NCBI GenBank assembly: GCA_022568135.1
Contig: JADFFQ010000001.1
Coordinates: 62,001-126,000, forward strand
Source of the DNA: Planctomycetota bacterium
GTDB taxonomy: Bacteria > Planctomycetota > Phycisphaerae > Phycisphaerales > SM1A02
Length of the DNA stretch: 64,000 bases
Direction: 5' to 3'
Within the stretch, counting starts at the first letter, position 1. Each line of letters starts with the position of its first letter. The notes under the pieces were generated by a model that was not told where the DNA came from, ran no database searches, and saw nothing but the letters and a program-made list of their open reading frames with translations. The translations under genes were made by a program, and so were the position numbers. Of this stretch, positions 1 to 8,024 are shown piece after piece.

Positions 1-1122
1 GACCGTCAGCTGCGAGGCACGAATCAGGACCCCCGATACGACCGGGAACATTCATGGCCCAAGTCACTCGGCTTTCCGGACAACACCAGGCGGAATGCCG
101 CCTACAGTGACTGCCATCATCTATATGCCGCATTTCGCAGCTACAACGCATCTCGCAGCAACAAGCCCTACGGAGAAGCCGAGGAGGATGCCGAGCGCCG
201 AAAGATCACGCTCGAGAATCTCGGTCGTGGCGGGGGGCTGACCGATGAGCCGGAGACCTCCAACTATTCCTTTGTGGATCGCTGGCAAACCTGGATTGGT
301 CGCCGTGGTGAAGTTGCACGTGCCATGTTCTACATGGACGTTCGGTACGAGGGCGGCGAGCGCGACGGTGTCGGTGAACCGGATCTGCAGCTGACGGGCG
401 AGATCAGCGATATCTCAAAGCGAGATGTGTGGGAAGACGGCGGCGCCGCGTTCATGGGGCTCCTGCCAACGCTGCTGAGCTGGCACAACGACGATCCCGT
501 TGACGACCTCGAGCGCCGTCGGAATGCAGTCGTGTTCCTCTTTCAGGGCAACCGGAATCCATTCGTCGATCACCCGGAATGGGTCGCCGTCATCTTCGGG
601 GGCGGTGGAAGCGCTCCGTCGACGGAGGCTCGCGCCTGGATCAACGAGCTTCACTACGACAACAAGGGTGCTGACTCGGATGAGTTCGTTGAGATCGCCG
701 GCTCGGCTGGCCTCGATCTCGCGGGCTGGCGCCTGGTGGGCTACAACGGAAACGGGGGTCGAGCCTACAGGGAGATCGCGCTCAGCGGCACAATCCCCGA
801 TCTTCAGGCGGGGCTGGGTGTTCTGGCGTTCGATTTCGCGGGGCTGCAGAACGGTCCCTCTGACGGCTTGGCCCTTGTCGATGCGAGGGGAACGATCGTG
901 CAGCTGATCAGTTATGAAGGCCGGTTTACGGCGACGGATGGTCCGGCCAACGGCGTCGACGCCGAGGATATTCAAGTCAGGGAAACCGGGAGCACGGCCG
1001 TCGGCGAGTCGCTCCAGCTTCGCGGCAACGGTTCGCGCGCGAGCGACTTCGATTGGACAGGACCGACCGCCGCTACTCGAGGCGTGATCAACGTGGGGCA
1101 GGTGTTTGTCGATGAGAGCTAA
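1..1122 (+). CDS. Secreted endonuclease I with C-terminal lamin-tail domain (5' truncated by window edge)
   Basis: The reading frame is open from base 1, so the N-terminus lies outside the window. Residues 15-45 carry the endonuclease I (EndA/NucM, His-Me finger) signature: REHSWPKS and, about 20 residues later, YSDCHHLY, with the catalytic and metal-binding histidines present. A linker with a helical WxxRRGEVARAMFYMDVRYEGG-like stretch follows; this is typical of the family. From about residue 210 the protein resembles a lamin-tail domain (WINELHYDNKGADSDEFVEI, then GWRLVGYNGN and a closing DFDWTGPTAATRG). The nuclease plus lamin-tail architecture is known in extracellular bacterial DNases. 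The role is degradation of extracellular DNA; export is inferred because the signal peptide is not visible. Confidence 0.85.
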   Translation, partial: DRQLRGTNQDPRYDREHSWPKSLGFPDNTRRNAAYSDCHHLYAAFRSYNASRSNKPYGEAEEDAERRKITLENLGRGGGLTDEPETSNYSFVDRWQTWIGRRGEVARAMFYMDVRYEGGERDGVGEPDLQLTGEISDISKRDVWEDGGAAFMGLLPTLLSWHNDDPVDDLERRRNAVVFLFQGNRNPFVDHPEWVAVIFGGGGSAPSTEARAWINELHYDNKGADSDEFVEIAGSAGLDLAGWRLVGYNGNGGRAYREIALSGTIPDLQAGLGVLAFDFAGLQNGPSDGLALVDARGTIVQLISYEGRFTATDGPANGVDAEDIQVRETGSTAVGESLQLRGNGSRASDFDWTGPTAATRGVINVGQVFVDES

Positions 1123-1196
1123 CTGCTGAGAGTGCGACAAAGGCGGATGAGGGGCTGGGCTGTAGAATGGAACCATATGGGGTTCCAGAACATGGA

Positions 1197-1285
1197 TCAG
1201 GCACGGTCGCGCGACGCGAACGACTCGGCGGAATCCTCAGCCATTACTACCGAGAAGCGGCATGAACGCTCGACCGAGTTCTGGA
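1197..1285. repeat. 89-bp perfect direct repeat, copy A
   Basis: This block is base-for-base identical to 4743-4831. It begins TCAGGCACGGTCGCG and ends CGACCGAGTTCTGGA; flanks differ on both sides. The two copies bracket the small ORF, the BNR lipoprotein and the exported two-repeat protein. No transposase or terminal inverted repeat is visible in it. The remaining 1123-1551 interval holds no convincing gene, only this repeat, an 18-bp palindrome and a hairpin. Confidence 0.9.
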
Positions 1286-1477
1286 GCAGGGCGGGCACGC
1301 GGCATTGAGCAGTGTTTTGTTTCCGGCGGAGTATCCTGAGGGTACGTTGGATAAACATCCTCGCAATTAAGCCCAGAATCTCCAAGTCGACCCTGAGCGA
1401 CCTCTACACAGTCTATGCAGATGCTTGCGGCGACGAGAGTTGCGGGTAGGGTGAGATTTGAAAGACGACGTGAGTAT

Positions 1478-1495
1478 GTCACCTGCTTGAGTGAC
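1478..1495. promoter_or_regulatory. GTCAC-N8-GTGAC imperfect palindrome
   Basis: The 18-mer reads GTCACCTGCTTGAGTGAC and differs at a few central bases from GTCACCTGTTCGGGTGAC at 4900-4917. The arms GTCAC/GTGAC are perfect. Both copies sit downstream of an 89-bp repeat copy. A regulator-binding site (for example for the LuxR-type protein at 4955-5254) is a guess. A hairpin with arms GGCGACA/TGTCGCC follows at 1505-1531. Confidence 0.4.
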
Positions 1496-1551
1496 GCCTA
1501 GCTAGGCGACACCTGCACAGGGGATGTCGCCAACCTGTGCCAAGGAGTAGA

Positions 1552-1668
1552 ATGAAATGTGTGTGGCACCGCAACCGCGATCGGCCGCTCGGATGCAGAT
1601 TTCGGAAGGTACAGCTTGACCGCGTCACCCCACTGGCGGCAGCCTGTGCTGGATGTGCGAGACGGTAG
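1552..1668 (+). CDS. Possible 38-aa Cys-containing leader ORF
   Basis: A short ORF beginning MKCVWHRNRD has an AAGGAG Shine-Dalgarno a few bases upstream of its ATG and ends with TAG exactly where a hairpin and T-rich tract start. It lies upstream of the BNR lipoprotein gene, so it could be a leader peptide. There is no homology that I recognise, and it may be chance; the evidence is only the ribosome-binding site and the position. Confidence 0.25.
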   Translation: MKCVWHRNRDRPLGCRFRKVQLDRVTPLAAACAGCARR

Positions 1669-1700
1669 GTGTCGCACCTGTTTCTTCTTTTTCTTTTTTG
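1667..1700 (+). terminator. Attenuator- or terminator-like hairpin with T-rich tail
   Basis: A perfect short stem AGGTG-TCG-CACCT at 1667-1679 is followed by a strongly T-rich run to about 1700. It overlaps the stop codon of the small upstream ORF and lies 33 bases before the lipoprotein start. The stem is only 5 bp, so an intrinsic terminator is plausible but weak. Confidence 0.4.
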
Positions 1701-1732
1701 TGGCGGGGTTCCGCTGCCGGAGGGCTCGAACA

Positions 1733-3802
1733 ATGCAATACCTGCGTCAGGCCTTCGTGGCCGGTGTGATCGCAGCGCTGTGTTCGTGCAATGGGGGGCA
1801 AGGCAAGAGGGAGATACCTTCGCTGCTCGAGGTCAGCGTGCCGAACGAGGTGTTCGCGCTACGCGATGAAGTGATTGCGTTCAAAGCCATGAGGCGTCGC
1901 GGTGATACGATGAAAGATGTACGTATCTCGCTCGATGCGCTGTACAAGAAAGTAGGGAAGTTTGAAGATGTCTACCTACTGAGGTATACACCTATCAAAG
2001 TAGAACCCGTCGAATTCAAGAAGGGCGACCGTGAGCTGATTGCCGATCTTAAGGGTGGTGATATCTATTTGGTTGTTGCTAAGCCGAGTGGTCGTCTTTG
2101 GGATACGTATCAGGTACTGTGCAATCTCGATCACCTGCGAGTCCGCAGGAGCTGGAAAATCCGTGATCCGATCTGTCTACGAATTCTATGCTCTCCGGAG
2201 CTGTTCCAGGCGGAGAAGCTGTACGACGAGTTTCCGGAGCTCCGCGAATTTCGCGATGAGCTCGGCTTTGAGGATCTTACACTTGGAGGCTTGGGCGAAT
2301 TTCCGCCGCCACCGGGCGGCCGTACTATCTGTGATCGCTGCATCGACTACAGGCGACCCGGGCATATCTTTCCGATCGAAGGGTGCTGGGAAATACCACC
2401 ACCACCACCGTTGAGCGCCACGCTCATCAACATCACGCCTCGCGAGCGTAGCAACGAGAGCAACCAGGACAGCGAGCCGTTTCTGGCCATAGATCAGATA
2501 GACTCCCGTCGAATGGCCGCTACCGCTTTCACGCCGAGCCCCAGCGGCGGCGACCTAGCGCCGATTTACATTTCCGAAGACCACGGGCAGACGTGGCGTT
2601 TGAACGAGATTGTGCCAAGCAGTGGTTCTTTTGGCACGGGCGACATCACGGTGGCTCCGGGGGACATGGACAGAGAACTGTACGCAGGCATCCTCAAGAC
2701 GCCCGGCTACCTGCTGGGGCGATACCTGCGCACCCCCGATTTCACCGCAGCTACACAGATGACGGTGCTACAGGAACGCGACGACATTGATCAGCCGTTC
2801 ATCCAAACCACCGCCTTTGCCGGAGACGATCGGATCTACGTCGGTTACAACGATCTGGCACCCGGCGGTACCGGCCAGACCGCCACCGTCGATGTCTCTC
2901 TCGACTCCGGCGCAACGTTCAATCCCATCGTGATCGAATCTCGTGGGACCGGAAACGCTGGTCAGGATGGACCGTCGATCCGTACCGCCATTGCTGGCGA
3001 CGGGACGGTGTACGCCGCCTTCTTTGGATACCGAACCGCAACGTTCGTCGGCCCCGGTGCGTTTGACATCACCTCCGACGTCGTCGTGGTCCGCGATGAC
3101 AACGGCGCCACAGGTGCCAATGCGTTCCGGGATCTGATCGATTTCTCAGACGGTGAATTCGGACGGCTTGTGGTCCAGGGTGTCCTTATCCCATTTCGCA
3201 ACCGTAACGAACTTGGCCAGGAGCGGATCGGATCAACCCTCTCTCTGGCTGTCCAGAGGACCAACAGTGAAATTGTGTATATCGCGTGGTGCGACCGGAT
3301 CAGTACGGACGACTACACCATGCACGTGCGGCGCTCTACCGACCGCGGCGTGACCTGGTCGGATGACCTGCGTACCATTTCAAATGCAACCTGTGCCGCC
3401 CTGGCGATCATGGACAATGGCACGGTTGGCCTGCTCTATCAGCAGGTTGTCCCAGTCAATGGAAGCGATCGGTGGCAGACGAACGTTGAAATTACGAGGG
3501 ATGCGTTCAGCAGCAAGAAGACCGTGCGCCTCGCGGACGTTCCCGCGGGTGTTCCCACGGCCAGCTTTCTTCCCTATATCGGCGACTACAACTACATGAC
3601 GGCGATCGGGAATGAATTTCGTGGCATTTTTTCCGCGAATAACACACCAAATCGAGCGAACTTCCCGAATGGGGTCACCTATCAACGTATCGCTGACTTT
3701 GACATTACCACCTTGTTCGATGATGCTGGTAATGCTGTTAACATTTCGATCGATCCGTTCTACTTCAGCATCATCGTACCGAGGAACTGGCTCGGGGATT
3801 GA
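1733..3802 (+). CDS. BNR/Asp-box repeat lipoprotein (sialidase-like propeller)
   Basis: The start is the ATG at 1733 because it has a GGAGGG Shine-Dalgarno and opens a lipoprotein signal peptide (MQYLRQAFVAG... ALCSC, lipid cysteine near residue 19). The in-frame upstream extension codes for a poly-Phe stretch and is unlikely. The C-terminal two thirds contain Asp-box (BNR) motifs: SEDHGQTW near residue 281, SLDSGATF near 390 and STDRGVTW near 535. These mark a beta-propeller of the sialidase/exo-alpha-sialidase fold. Catalytic residues of true sialidases are not identifiable, so the protein may bind or process glycans or be a structural propeller. The N-terminal ~230 residues are unassigned and include a proline-rich PPPPP linker. 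689 aa. Confidence 0.7.
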   Translation: MQYLRQAFVAGVIAALCSCNGGQGKREIPSLLEVSVPNEVFALRDEVIAFKAMRRRGDTMKDVRISLDALYKKVGKFEDVYLLRYTPIKVEPVEFKKGDRELIADLKGGDIYLVVAKPSGRLWDTYQVLCNLDHLRVRRSWKIRDPICLRILCSPELFQAEKLYDEFPELREFRDELGFEDLTLGGLGEFPPPPGGRTICDRCIDYRRPGHIFPIEGCWEIPPPPPLSATLINITPRERSNESNQDSEPFLAIDQIDSRRMAATAFTPSPSGGDLAPIYISEDHGQTWRLNEIVPSSGSFGTGDITVAPGDMDRELYAGILKTPGYLLGRYLRTPDFTAATQMTVLQERDDIDQPFIQTTAFAGDDRIYVGYNDLAPGGTGQTATVDVSLDSGATFNPIVIESRGTGNAGQDGPSIRTAIAGDGTVYAAFFGYRTATFVGPGAFDITSDVVVVRDDNGATGANAFRDLIDFSDGEFGRLVVQGVLIPFRNRNELGQERIGSTLSLAVQRTNSEIVYIAWCDRISTDDYTMHVRRSTDRGVTWSDDLRTISNATCAALAIMDNGTVGLLYQQVVPVNGSDRWQTNVEITRDAFSSKKTVRLADVPAGVPTASFLPYIGDYNYMTAIGNEFRGIFSANNTPNRANFPNGVTYQRIADFDITTLFDDAGNAVNISIDPFYFSIIVPRNWLGD

Positions 3803-3841
3803 GATCGCGTGCGCCAGCGCGCGTTTATGGAGGCTTCGACT

Positions 3842-4717
3842 ATGGTACGCAATACCTTGACTACCTGGAGATTGACAGCAGCTATCGTCTCGGCGCTTCT
3901 GCTGGGTGCTTCCGCTGAGGCTGAGGAGGCGCGCCAGATTGTACTCAAGCGACTCCTCAACGTATCGAATGTCGTGTTTGCCGGTGAGGTCGTTAGAGTT
4001 GACGAGGTATCTTTCCCGGACGTACCAGCTATGTCTCCGACCGTCGTGATGCGGATCGACGCCGTCTTCGAAAAGGGCGAGATAGAGGCGCTCGAACAAG
4101 GTGATTTCGTCACGGTCGAGGCACATGGGCTGAACCTCTTGCGCCAGGGCGTGTACGCCACGGTCTTTGCATTGAGCTGGATTGTTGGCGACGGGATCGC
4201 GGTGCGCGAGGTGAGCAGCGAAATCCACCTCAAGCAGCTTGCAGCTGACGACATCCAGCGCCTAGGGACTGAAATCCGCGCCGCACAGGAGCATCTTCAG
4301 ATGGACCGGCTGCGAGCACACATCCGGGCTGCGGACATCATTGTGGTCGGCCGAGTGGCTGAGGTTCGTTCGCCGTTGATGGCTGCCGGTGCCGAACGTA
4401 GGCCTATGCGCATCACCGAGCACGATCCCTACTGGCAGGAAGCCGTCATCACTGTCGAGAAGAAACTCAAGGGAGCGGCACAGATGGAGCGTGTGGTCGT
4501 CCGCTTTCCATCGTCAATTGATGTCATGTGGCATGCTGTGCCCAAGCTCAAGCAAGGGCAGGAAGGAACTTTCCTGCTCCGCGCTGACAAACGGACGGGT
4601 CTGCCGAGAATGGCAATGCTGCAGGGAGCTGAGGTTACGGCTTTTACAGCGCTGGACAAACTGAGTGTGTTGTCCAAGGCAGACTCGAGGCGCGTTGAAG
4701 ACCTCCTCAAGCAGTAG
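3842..4717 (+). CDS. Exported protein of unknown function with two similar halves
   Basis: The ATG at 3842 has a GGAGG Shine-Dalgarno and is followed by a clear Sec signal peptide (VRNTLTTW... LLLGASAEA). The mature protein has two related segments: residues ~35-125 (VVFAGEVVRVDEV... GDFVTVEAHG) and ~165-255 (IIVVGRVAEVRS... VVVRFPSS, then GQEGTFLLRAD). Both read as small beta-barrel domains with the pattern VGxVxxV ... VxVxF ... GxxGxFLL. The second half resembles exported proteins of unknown function found in many bacteria. It lies 39 bases after the BNR lipoprotein on the same strand, so co-transcription is likely. Function unknown. 291 aa. Confidence 0.6.
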   Translation: MVRNTLTTWRLTAAIVSALLLGASAEAEEARQIVLKRLLNVSNVVFAGEVVRVDEVSFPDVPAMSPTVVMRIDAVFEKGEIEALEQGDFVTVEAHGLNLLRQGVYATVFALSWIVGDGIAVREVSSEIHLKQLAADDIQRLGTEIRAAQEHLQMDRLRAHIRAADIIVVGRVAEVRSPLMAAGAERRPMRITEHDPYWQEAVITVEKKLKGAAQMERVVVRFPSSIDVMWHAVPKLKQGQEGTFLLRADKRTGLPRMAMLQGAEVTAFTALDKLSVLSKADSRRVEDLLKQ

Positions 4718-4742
4718 CACCTATTCTTCTGGGCCCGACGGT

Positions 4743-4831
4743 TCAGGCACGGTCGCGCGACGCGAACGACTCGGCGGAATCCTCAGCCATTACTACCGAG
4801 AAGCGGCATGAACGCTCGACCGAGTTCTGGA
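4743..4831. repeat. 89-bp perfect direct repeat, copy B
   Basis: Identical to 1197-1285 and in the same orientation, starting 25 bases after the stop codon of the preceding gene. The flanking bases diverge immediately (AAATCC here, GCAGGG in copy A). Confidence 0.9.
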
Positions 4832-4899
4832 AAATCCATGAGGAAGCCATTGTCAAGTTCAGCGAGCGAGAGTCGCGAGCGAGAGGCCATTGTTCAGGT

Positions 4900-4917
4900 G
4901 TCACCTGTTCGGGTGAC
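4900..4917. promoter_or_regulatory. GTCACC-N6-GGTGAC palindrome
   Basis: The 18-mer GTCACCTGTTCGGGTGAC is nearly self-complementary (arms GTCACC/GGTGAC), and the overlapping CAGGTGTCACCTG is also palindromic. It lies 38 bases beyond the 3' end of the LuxR-type gene and is the counterpart of 1478-1495. It has no T tract, so a protein-binding site fits better than a terminator. Confidence 0.4.
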
Positions 4918-4954
4918 TGGGTGATCCGGCCGCCATCGTCCAGCGCGCCGTGCC

Positions 4955-5254
4955 CTACGCCTGCTGGCGTCGATGCTCGGTAAAGACGCGTACGAGAAGC
5001 TGACAGCGATTCCTGGCGCCAAGTTTTCGATAGAGGCGGTTCAGATAGGTATGAACGGTGTGTGGCGAGATGCCCAGGCGAATCGCGATTCCCTCCTCGG
5101 TTTTGTTGTCGAATAGGCCTCGGGTGATCTGGAACTCGCGAGAGGACAGTTTCAGCGAGCGGGCGAGCGCGTTCCATTCCTCATCCGAGAAGAGCGAGCG
5201 ACCTCTGACCGCTGTCTGCTGCTTTGTAGCCGATGGTTGCAGAAAGCTGGACAT
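4955..5254 (-). CDS. Stand-alone LuxR-type helix-turn-helix regulator
   Basis: The start at 5254 is chosen for its AGGAGG Shine-Dalgarno; upstream in-frame sequence is Arg-rich and unlikely. The 99-aa product is essentially only a LuxR/GerE DNA-binding domain. Residues ~33-95 show the family pattern: LSSREFQITRGLFDNKTEEGI, then ISPHTVHTYLNRLYRKLGARNRCQLLVRV, with the recognition helix and the conserved TVxxHxxxIxxKL-like helix. No receiver or autoinducer domain is present, so its signal is unknown. It is separated by 259 bases from the secretion operon, which is on the same strand and reads towards it, and it may be independently transcribed. Confidence 0.8.
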   Translation of the reverse strand: MSSFLQPSATKQQTAVRGRSLFSDEEWNALARSLKLSSREFQITRGLFDNKTEEGIAIRLGISPHTVHTYLNRLYRKLGARNRCQLLVRVFTEHRRQQA

Positions 5255-5513
5255 CTTGCCCCTCCTTTGTGGCTGTGCAGCGCGGCGCTGAAGGCGACCT
5301 TGCTGCGAAACGCGTAGGCGCAAAGTCATGGAGGTCGGGCGCGTCGCGGGCGGCAGGGGATGGATGCACCCTCCCCTTTAGGATGAAGGCGACCGGATCA
5401 GGCTTTGTGTGACCGGGAAGCCCTAATTCTCGCAAACAGTCTGGCTGTCCCTCCCGAAGACTCCATCCGAGCGACCCATACGGACGGGTCGGCAAGGCTA
5501 CACCCGTCGGATC

Positions 5514-6092
5514 TCAGGGTGGCAGCAAGGTCAGCTGTTGGCGGGCCCAGGAGCGCCATTGCTGGGTTTCGCCACGGAGGGCAATCTCTTTGAGCATCTC
5601 GCCGGTGCGGTCGTCGGAGCGGTTGTGGCGTAGCTGGCAGCGGCACAGCGCCTGCATTGTCGGCAGGTGATTGGGATAGACCTCAAGCGCCGTGTCGTAG
5701 GTGGCCAGAGCTTCCTCGATTCGACCGGCGCGCTCCAGGGTCAGGGCCAGGTTCATCCGCGGATCAGGATGTCCCGGCATCAGCTTACGGGCCCACTCGA
5801 ACTCGTTGGCGGCTTCATAAAGCTGCCCTTGCTTGAGATACATGACGCCGAGATTGTTGTGGCCGGGGCCGTAATACAGATCGGCAGTCAGCGCTTCACG
5901 AAGCAGATGCTCAGCTTTCTGGGGGTCGTGGTCAAGGAGCTCGGCGGCTTCCCGGGTAAGCTCCTGGGCTCTGAGGGAGTTGCGGTTGACCTCGCGCGGG
6001 GTTGCGTAGGGACTGCCGCTGCGCATCGCGCAACCGGCCAACAGACAGACACTCGCAAGAATCAATAGTTGTGTGTGCTTCACCTGATTCAT
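5514..6092 (-). CDS. TPR lipoprotein, last gene of the secretion operon
   Basis: It starts MNQVKHTQLLILASVCLLAGC, a classic lipoprotein signal (LLAGC lipobox). The 192-aa protein contains about three tetratricopeptide repeats at residues 45-150 (AEHLLREALTADLYYGPGHN, GQLYEAANEFEWARKLMPGH, GRIEEALATYDTALEVYPNH). Its ATG overlaps the gspM-like stop by 4 bp, so translation is coupled. In related systems TPR lipoproteins act as pilotins for secretin assembly (PilF/PilW type); that role here is inferred from the lipobox, the repeats and the operon position. Confidence 0.75.
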   Translation of the reverse strand: MNQVKHTQLLILASVCLLAGCAMRSGSPYATPREVNRNSLRAQELTREAAELLDHDPQKAEHLLREALTADLYYGPGHNNLGVMYLKQGQLYEAANEFEWARKLMPGHPDPRMNLALTLERAGRIEEALATYDTALEVYPNHLPTMQALCRCQLRHNRSDDRTGEMLKEIALRGETQQWRSWARQQLTLLPP

Positions 6093-6601
6093 TGCTCACC
6101 AATATATGTTGCCCCGATCACGATGTTCACATCGTAGCGCGCCGGGTCGCTTCCGTTACGGGCACGCGCCAGCTCGATCCGCGTCGGTGTCCACAGATGC
6201 TGTGAGTCGGACCATTGGGCGAGGAATGCTCCAAGCCTCGGGATCGTAAGCCCGTTGAGGGTCATTCGCACGGACTGGCGTCGATAAGTGCCCGCCCCTG
6301 GAAGTGCTGCATCAGATTCGGGCACCAGACCGCCGAAGCGATCCAGCGGGATGCGTGATTCAGCGAGCACGGTGTTGACTCTGGCGATCACATCCTGCTG
6401 GGGCCGCTTGTGCTCCGCGATCCGCTGCTGCTTCGCTCGCAGCTCGAGGATGCGCTGGGCATCACGCTCAGTGCGTATCAAGGACACTCTTGCGGCCTGA
6501 AGATGAATCCAAACACCACCAAGACGCCGGGCGCTCCCAAAGACGGGCAGAGTCAGAGCCGCCAGCAGCAAGGCAACGACAAGTGCCGGGCGAAGCGTCA
6601 T
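6089..6601 (-). CDS. gspM: GspM/PilO-like inner-membrane platform protein
   Basis: A 170-aa protein with one N-terminal membrane segment (residues ~5-22, PALVVALLLAALTLPVF), a helical periplasmic region with many Arg/Gln, and a C-terminal ferredoxin-like segment (QSVRMTLNGLTIPRLGAFLAQW... NVNIVIGATY pattern). This is the layout of GspM/PilO, which with GspL anchors the secretion ATPase at the inner membrane. Sequence similarity is low, as usual for the family, so the call leans on topology, size and position directly after gspL. It overlaps both neighbours by 4 bp. Confidence 0.6.
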   Translation of the reverse strand: MTLRPALVVALLLAALTLPVFGSARRLGGVWIHLQAARVSLIRTERDAQRILELRAKQQRIAEHKRPQQDVIARVNTVLAESRIPLDRFGGLVPESDAALPGAGTYRRQSVRMTLNGLTIPRLGAFLAQWSDSQHLWTPTRIELARARNGSDPARYDVNIVIGATYIGEQ

Positions 6602-7518
6602 GGAAGCGCCTCCTGCTGATCCGGCCCCAATCGCAGCGTGACGTCAACGTGATGGCGTTTCGCCTCGGATTGCGGCTGGTGGAGCCGCCAACCCGGGAGT
6701 GCGACGAAGGCGTCGGCCAGCCGCTGGGCATCGGCCATGGATGGTACGGCAGCTCGGATGGTGATCGAGGTGGCCGTGATCGACACTGAGTCGGTCAGCG
6801 CGTGCACATCCTTGGGCCAGCGGGCCAGCACATCGCTCAGGATGGCCGAACAGTCGACCATCTCGGCGGCGGCGGCAACGTCGGGGCTGCGCGTCTGCTG
6901 GAGGCGGCGCAGTTCGGCCGTGAGGCGTAATGCCCAGGGTTGCAAGGGAGCCCCCGACCGCGACGGGGTCGGTCCCAAGAGCTGATCGACGAGGCGCTCT
7001 CTGGCCGACGCGACGCCGTTGATCTGGTCCTGCATCCCCTGTACGCGGCGCTCCAGGCCGAAGATGATGAGACTGGTGCAGGCAATCAGCATCACGCAAG
7101 CGTGCAGCAGCCAGCGGCGCTGAAGCAATCGCACGGGCTTCGCCAAAAACGAGCCGGTCAACAGGTTGATGCGATTGGGCTCGATATCTTCCTCAACGAA
7201 GGACGGCAACGACTCCGGCGTGAGGGTTACCGCCTGCGGGCCGACCTCCTGCTCAAGCACGCTGCGGGTCAGACCGCAGGCAAGGTAGCGCTGCCCCGCC
7301 CCCGCCCCCGCCCCCGCCCCCGGACTTGGACCCCGCAGCCGCCGATAGACCGCATGGACCTCCTCAATCGGCATCCCCGGAAGCACACCTTCAAAGAGAT
7401 AGCCCAGCCGCTGCGATGACCGCCTCCACCTTTTGGTCCGAGCCGCTGACAGCACGGAGGCGTCCAGGACGGCCCAGAAGAACCGCTCCGGAGGCCAGGT
7501 GAGATGCTCCTGATTCAT
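6598..7518 (-). CDS. gspL: GspL/PilN-like inner-membrane platform protein
   Basis: The 306-aa protein has a cytoplasmic N-terminal part, an NRINLLTG motif near residue 115 similar to the INLLP motif that precedes the membrane helix of PilN/GspL, a single membrane segment at ~136-154 (LLHACVMLIACTSLIIFGL) and a periplasmic coiled coil plus ferredoxin-like domain. The full actin-like GspL domain is not recognisable; the cytoplasmic part is short. A Gly-Ala stretch at residues ~67-75 is encoded by a hexanucleotide tract. Start and stop overlap neighbours by 4 bp. The role is to recruit the GspE ATPase to the membrane platform. Confidence 0.6.
   Translation of the reverse strand: MNQEHLTWPPERFFWAVLDASVLSAARTKRWRRSSQRLGYLFEGVLPGMPIEEVHAVYRRLRGPSPGAGAGAGAGQRYLACGLTRSVLEQEVGPQAVTLTPESLPSFVEEDIEPNRINLLTGSFLAKPVRLLQRRWLLHACVMLIACTSLIIFGLERRVQGMQDQINGVASARERLVDQLLGPTPSRSGAPLQPWALRLTAELRRLQQTRSPDVAAAAEMVDCSAILSDVLARWPKDVHALTDSVSITATSITIRAAVPSMADAQRLADAFVALPGWRLHQPQSEAKRHHVDVTLRLGPDQQEALP
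7298..7321. repeat. GCCCCC hexanucleotide tract inside gspL
   Basis: Four perfect GCCCCC units plus a partial one give the (Gly-Ala)n stretch of the GspL-like protein. Unit gain or loss would keep the frame and change the length of the linker. A shorter GGGGGC tract occurs in gspJ around 9157-9177. Confidence 0.85.
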
Positions 7519-8024
7519 GAGCGGTCCTCAATCAGGGTGAGCCGGGTGGTTGACCGGCCGTCCGACAGCTCGACGCCCTCAGCACTGATGGCGGTGACGG
7601 TGTGCCGGCGGATGCGGTCGCCGCTTCGGACGATGAGCAACCGATCGGTGTCCGGGTCATACAGGGCCGCCTTGAGGGCTCCGCCATCGTTGATGATGCC
7701 GATCAGCTGCAACCGAATCAACTCTTGCCGTTGCGCGCTTTTGGATTGGCGCTGTTGGTCGGTCTCCTGTGGTAAAGGTGGATTCCACAGGCGAGCGGCA
7801 AAGGCGACCAGGTCGATGGTGTCCGAAGCGTTCGGCGAATTCTCGATCAGCCCAGGTGATGGCTGATTCATGGTGACCGCAGTGCCCCCCGGGTGTTGCT
7901 CAAGCGGGAGCACAGCCCACCAGGCGCACATCACCATGGCTGATGCACCGATAAGCCAGGTCATGCGTATCCGGCGCCGCACCGTTCGGATTGGATCACT
8001 CAGGGATCGCAAGGCGCTGCACAC
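7515..8024 (-). CDS. gspC: GspC/PilP-like periplasmic connector
   Basis: 169 aa with an N-terminal membrane anchor (residues ~21-40, MTWLIGASAMVMCAWWAVLP), a linker, and a homology-region-like beta domain at ~105-165 (LIGIINDGGALKAALYDPDTDRLLIV... GDRIRRHTVTAISAEGVEL). This is the HR domain of GspC/PilP that contacts the secretin N0 domain. No PDZ or coiled-coil C-terminus follows. Its place after gspK rather than before gspD is unusual for proteobacterial operons. It overlaps gspK by 29 bp and gspL by 4 bp. Confidence 0.65.
   Translation of the reverse strand: MCSALRSLSDPIRTVRRRIRMTWLIGASAMVMCAWWAVLPLEQHPGGTAVTMNQPSPGLIENSPNASDTIDLVAFAARLWNPPLPQETDQQRQSKSAQRQELIRLQLIGIINDGGALKAALYDPDTDRLLIVRSGDRIRRHTVTAISAEGVELSDGRSTTRLTLIEDRS

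Noticed and set aside
4900-4917. Intrinsic terminator for the LuxR-type gene
   Set aside because: The palindrome has a short loop-free centre and no T tract on the minus strand, so a protein site fits better.
7293-7321. Possible CRISPR or satellite array
   Set aside because: Only a simple hexanucleotide tract without spacers, inside a coding frame. No CRISPR array was seen anywhere in the window.
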